From: JAZQHR01 sp045540815
GTDB lineage: Bacteria; Bacillota; Clostridia; UMGS1810
Assembly (NCBI GenBank): GCA_045540815.1
Contig: JAZQHY010000058.1
Span: 1-7,541, forward strand
Length of the DNA: 7,541 bases
Direction of reading: 5' to 3'
Shown piece after piece: positions 5,446 through 7,541 of the stretch; the first letter of the stretch is position 1, and each line of letters starts with the position of its first letter. A program made the position numbers and the translations under genes. A model generated the notes under the pieces. The model searched no databases, was not told where the DNA came from, and was given only the letters and a program-made list of their open reading frames with translations.

Positions 5446-7173
5446 ATGCCTCGTTTTCCTGAATATATAATACAGGAAGTAATTGAAAAAAATAATATTC
5501 TCGATGTCGTATCTCCTTATGTAAAACTTAAAAAAAGCGGCAACTCATATATTGGTCTGTGTCCGTTCCATAGCGAGAAAACTCCTTCGTTTTCTGTGTC
5601 TGAACAGAAAAATATTTATCATTGTTTCGGATGCGGTGAAGGCGGTACAGCAATTAATTTTATAATGAAAATGGAAAATGTGTCTTTTACTGAGGCACTT
5701 GAAAATTTAGCCGAAAGAGCTAACGTTGTCCTTCCAAAGACAAATAATTTTGATTTTGAAAAAAATCAGGCTATAAAGGATACAAAAGAAACCATTTATA
5801 AAATGAATGAGGATGCTGCAAAGTTTTTTTATGAGCAACTTAAAACACCTGACGGAAAAGTGGCAGTTGACTACATAAAGAAAAGACAGCTTTCAAGAGA
5901 ATGTGTCAGACACTATTGGATAGGCTTTGCACCAAATTCGTGGGATAAGCTTTTTAATTACTTAAAAGAGCTTGGATATATTGAAAGCGACATACTAAAA
6001 TCAGGACTTATATCGCAAAACGAAAACAATAAATTTTATGATAAGTTCAGAAACAGGCTGATGTTTCCAATTTTCAATGTTAATAACCGTATAATTGGTT
6101 TTGGCGGAAGGGTTTTAGATGACAGTAAGCCTAAATACCTAAACTCCCCCGAAACACTTGTGTTTAACAAAAGTAAAAATTTGTTTTCGCTTAATATTGC
6201 AAAGGCTTCCAGAAAAAACGAGGTTGTGCTTGTAGAAGGTTATATGGACGTTATAGCACTTGCAAAATCGGGTTTTACAAATGCTGTTGCTACACTCGGT
6301 ACTGCGCTTACGTCCGACCAGGCAAGGATACTAAAAAAATATTTTAAAGAAATTATCCTATGCTATGATAGTGACGAAGCAGGTCAAAACGCAATTAAAA
6401 GAGCGATAACTGTTCTTCGGGAATTTGATGTTAAGATTTCGGTTATATCATTAGGCGATAAAAAAGACCCTGATGAGTTTATAAAGGCGTATGGAAAAGA
6501 CAGATTTTCTGATGTTTTAAACAGAAGAAAGGCTGATATAGTGTATTTAATGGACATTTTTGGGGAAAAATACGATTTATCGGTCGGAAAAGACAAAGTC
6601 GATTACGTAAAGGATTTAATGGAATATCTTAACCTTATAACAAACAGTGTTGAGCTTGATGTGTATGTTAATATGCTAAGCAAACAGATTGGAGTCAGTA
6701 CACAGGCGCTATATATGCAGCTTAATAAAACGGCTGTCATCGGGCAACGACAAAACATCGGTGTTGATAACCACATACCTGGAAATGCAAAAACTACTGG
6801 TACAAAATTTAAGTCCACACAACAGATGCTTTTAAGTGTGCTTATATATAATAAAGATGTATATCTTGACAAAATGAACGACCTTTCAGAAGATATGTTT
6901 GATGGGTTGTGTCAAAAAGTATACAGAAAGCTTTGTGATATACACACAAGTGAAAAACCATTTGATGTTAACTCGTTTATAAACGGTTTTGATGAAACAG
7001 AAACTTCTGAAATAACTAAAATCTTAAGCCTGGAAAGTAATTACGATGATACGAAAAAGGCTGTAAATGATTTTATTAAAATAATACAAGACGAAAAAAA
7101 GAAAGTATCCATTATTGATACACTTAACAAAGGAGATGTATCAGCATTAAACCAATTGTTGAAAAATCAGTAA
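5446..7173 (+). CDS. dnaG: DNA primase DnaG
   Basis: This is a 575-residue primase, normal for bacteria, which makes RNA primers for Okazaki fragments at the replication fork. Domain order is complete. The N-terminal CHC2 zinc-binding domain has Cys39, His42, Cys60 and Cys63 (CPFH ... CFGC). The RNA-polymerase core includes IIGFGGRVLDD (216-226) and the KPKYLNSPET segment. The TOPRIM fold has its catalytic glutamate in EGYMD (264-268) and metal-binding acidic residues in YDSDEAG (307-313). A poorly conserved C-terminal region of about 150 residues would bind the replicative helicase. The ATG at 5446 is chosen over an in-frame GTG at 5392: AAAGGAAG (5431-5438) precedes it, the protein then begins MPRFPEYIIQEV as primases do, and the 18 extra codons would lie across the promoter elements and upstream of the predicted transcript start. 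rpoD follows after 24 nt with no terminator, as in the macromolecular-synthesis operon. Confidence 0.97.
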   Translation: MPRFPEYIIQEVIEKNNILDVVSPYVKLKKSGNSYIGLCPFHSEKTPSFSVSEQKNIYHCFGCGEGGTAINFIMKMENVSFTEALENLAERANVVLPKTNNFDFEKNQAIKDTKETIYKMNEDAAKFFYEQLKTPDGKVAVDYIKKRQLSRECVRHYWIGFAPNSWDKLFNYLKELGYIESDILKSGLISQNENNKFYDKFRNRLMFPIFNVNNRIIGFGGRVLDDSKPKYLNSPETLVFNKSKNLFSLNIAKASRKNEVVLVEGYMDVIALAKSGFTNAVATLGTALTSDQARILKKYFKEIILCYDSDEAGQNAIKRAITVLREFDVKISVISLGDKKDPDEFIKAYGKDRFSDVLNRRKADIVYLMDIFGEKYDLSVGKDKVDYVKDLMEYLNLITNSVELDVYVNMLSKQIGVSTQALYMQLNKTAVIGQRQNIGVDNHIPGNAKTTGTKFKSTQQMLLSVLIYNKDVYLDKMNDLSEDMFDGLCQKVYRKLCDIHTSEKPFDVNSFINGFDETETSEITKILSLESNYDDTKKAVNDFIKIIQDEKKKVSIIDTLNKGDVSALNQLLKNQ

Positions 7174-7197
7174 ATATACTAAGGAGGGAGAATAAAT

Positions 7198-7541
7198 ATG
7201 AGCGAGAAAGTTGAAGCAGTGTCATCTATAGATGCCAAAAAAGCGATAATCAAAGATATTATTGCACTTGGCAAGAAAAAAGGTGTACTGTCGTATAAAG
7301 AAATCATAGATGCTCTTTCTGAGGTTGATATTGATGCAAAGCAGATAGATAAAGTGTATGAAACACTTGAAAGTATGGGCATTGAGCTTGTTGAAGATTT
7401 AGACAGAGAGCTTGCAGAAATTCAGACAAACGAGGAAGAAATTGATTTATCTATTCCTGAGGGAGTAGGACTGGATGACCCTGTCAGAATATACCTAAAA
7501 GAGATAGGTAAAGTAGCACTTTTGTCAGTTGACGAGGAAAT
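7198..7541 (+). CDS. rpoD: RNA polymerase primary sigma factor RpoD/SigA, N-terminal part, 3'-truncated by window edge
   Basis: The first 114 codons are open to the right edge without a stop; the rest of the gene is outside the window. Residues about 13-66 match sigma region 1.1, including KKKGVLSYKEIIDAL and the segment ending ESMGIELVED, the autoinhibitory region found only in primary sigma factors. An acidic linker follows (about 66-90). Sigma region 1.2 then begins at DDPVRIYLKEIGKVALLS (93-110), which is diagnostic for the group 1 family. The start has an excellent AAGGAGGG (7181-7188) with ATG 9 nt later, so translation should be strong. The 24-nt gap after dnaG holds no promoter or terminator, so the gene is probably expressed from the promoter before dnaG, possibly with others inside dnaG that I could not identify. 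Regions 2-4, which contact the -10 and -35 elements, are not visible. Confidence 0.95.
   Translation, partial: MSEKVEAVSSIDAKKAIIKDIIALGKKKGVLSYKEIIDALSEVDIDAKQIDKVYETLESMGIELVEDLDRELAEIQTNEEEIDLSIPEGVGLDDPVRIYLKEIGKVALLSVDEE

Noticed and set aside
7179..7382. Minus-strand open frame over the start of rpoD
   Set aside because: The plus strand here encodes clear sigma region 1.1 with a strong ribosome binding site; the reverse frame has no recognisable family.
7501..7515. Variant KVALL in sigma region 1.2, as a possible unusual substitution
   Set aside because: This position already differs between well-known primary sigma factors, so an alanine is not remarkable.

Overview
The window is AT-rich, with codon use biased to A/T-ending codons (ATA, AGA, AAA), strong AGGAGG-type ribosome binding sites, and every gene on the plus strand. 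Gene content and order (der-plsY-gpsA, then dgt-dnaG-rpoD) point to a low-GC Firmicute of the class Clostridia. I cannot name the species from the sequence alone.

Layout. (1) Bases 2-2102 hold the 3' end of der (ribosome-assembly GTPase), plsY (acyl-phosphate:glycerol-3-phosphate acyltransferase) and gpsA (glycerol-3-phosphate dehydrogenase). GpsA makes glycerol-3-phosphate and PlsY acylates it, so these two neighbours are consecutive steps at the start of phospholipid synthesis. The der-plsY junction is only 4 nt, and the plsY ribosome binding site lies inside der. (2) pgi (glucose-6-phosphate isomerase, 2173-3516) follows after 70 nt that hold a probable promoter with an 8-bp tandem duplication. 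It ends at a clear intrinsic terminator (3530-3557). (3) After a 199-nt AT-rich gap with two perfect inverted repeats and a weak promoter candidate comes a flavodoxin-fold reductase with a four-cysteine cluster, probably an iron-sulfur flavoprotein (3716-4297). dgt, an HD-domain dNTP triphosphohydrolase (4345-5343), follows closely. (4) A near-consensus SigA-type promoter (TTGACA, 17 nt, TATAAA) drives dnaG (primase, 5446-7173). rpoD, the primary sigma factor, follows 24 nt later and runs off the right edge. This is the dnaG-rpoD part of the classical macromolecular-synthesis operon.

How the genes fit together: the window is a housekeeping block covering ribosome assembly, membrane lipid precursor supply, central carbon metabolism, dNTP pool control, replication priming and global transcription initiation. 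I found no mobile element, CRISPR array, tRNA, rRNA or defence system, and no convincing sign of an undescribed system. What merits a second look is mostly regulatory: the dnaG promoter, which rules out a longer dnaG start; the palindromes in front of the flavoprotein gene; the tandem repeat in the pgi promoter region; and the unusual cysteine spacing of the flavoprotein. Two start sites differ from the longest open frames: dgt starts at 4345 (not 4330) and dnaG at 5446 (not the GTG at 5392).
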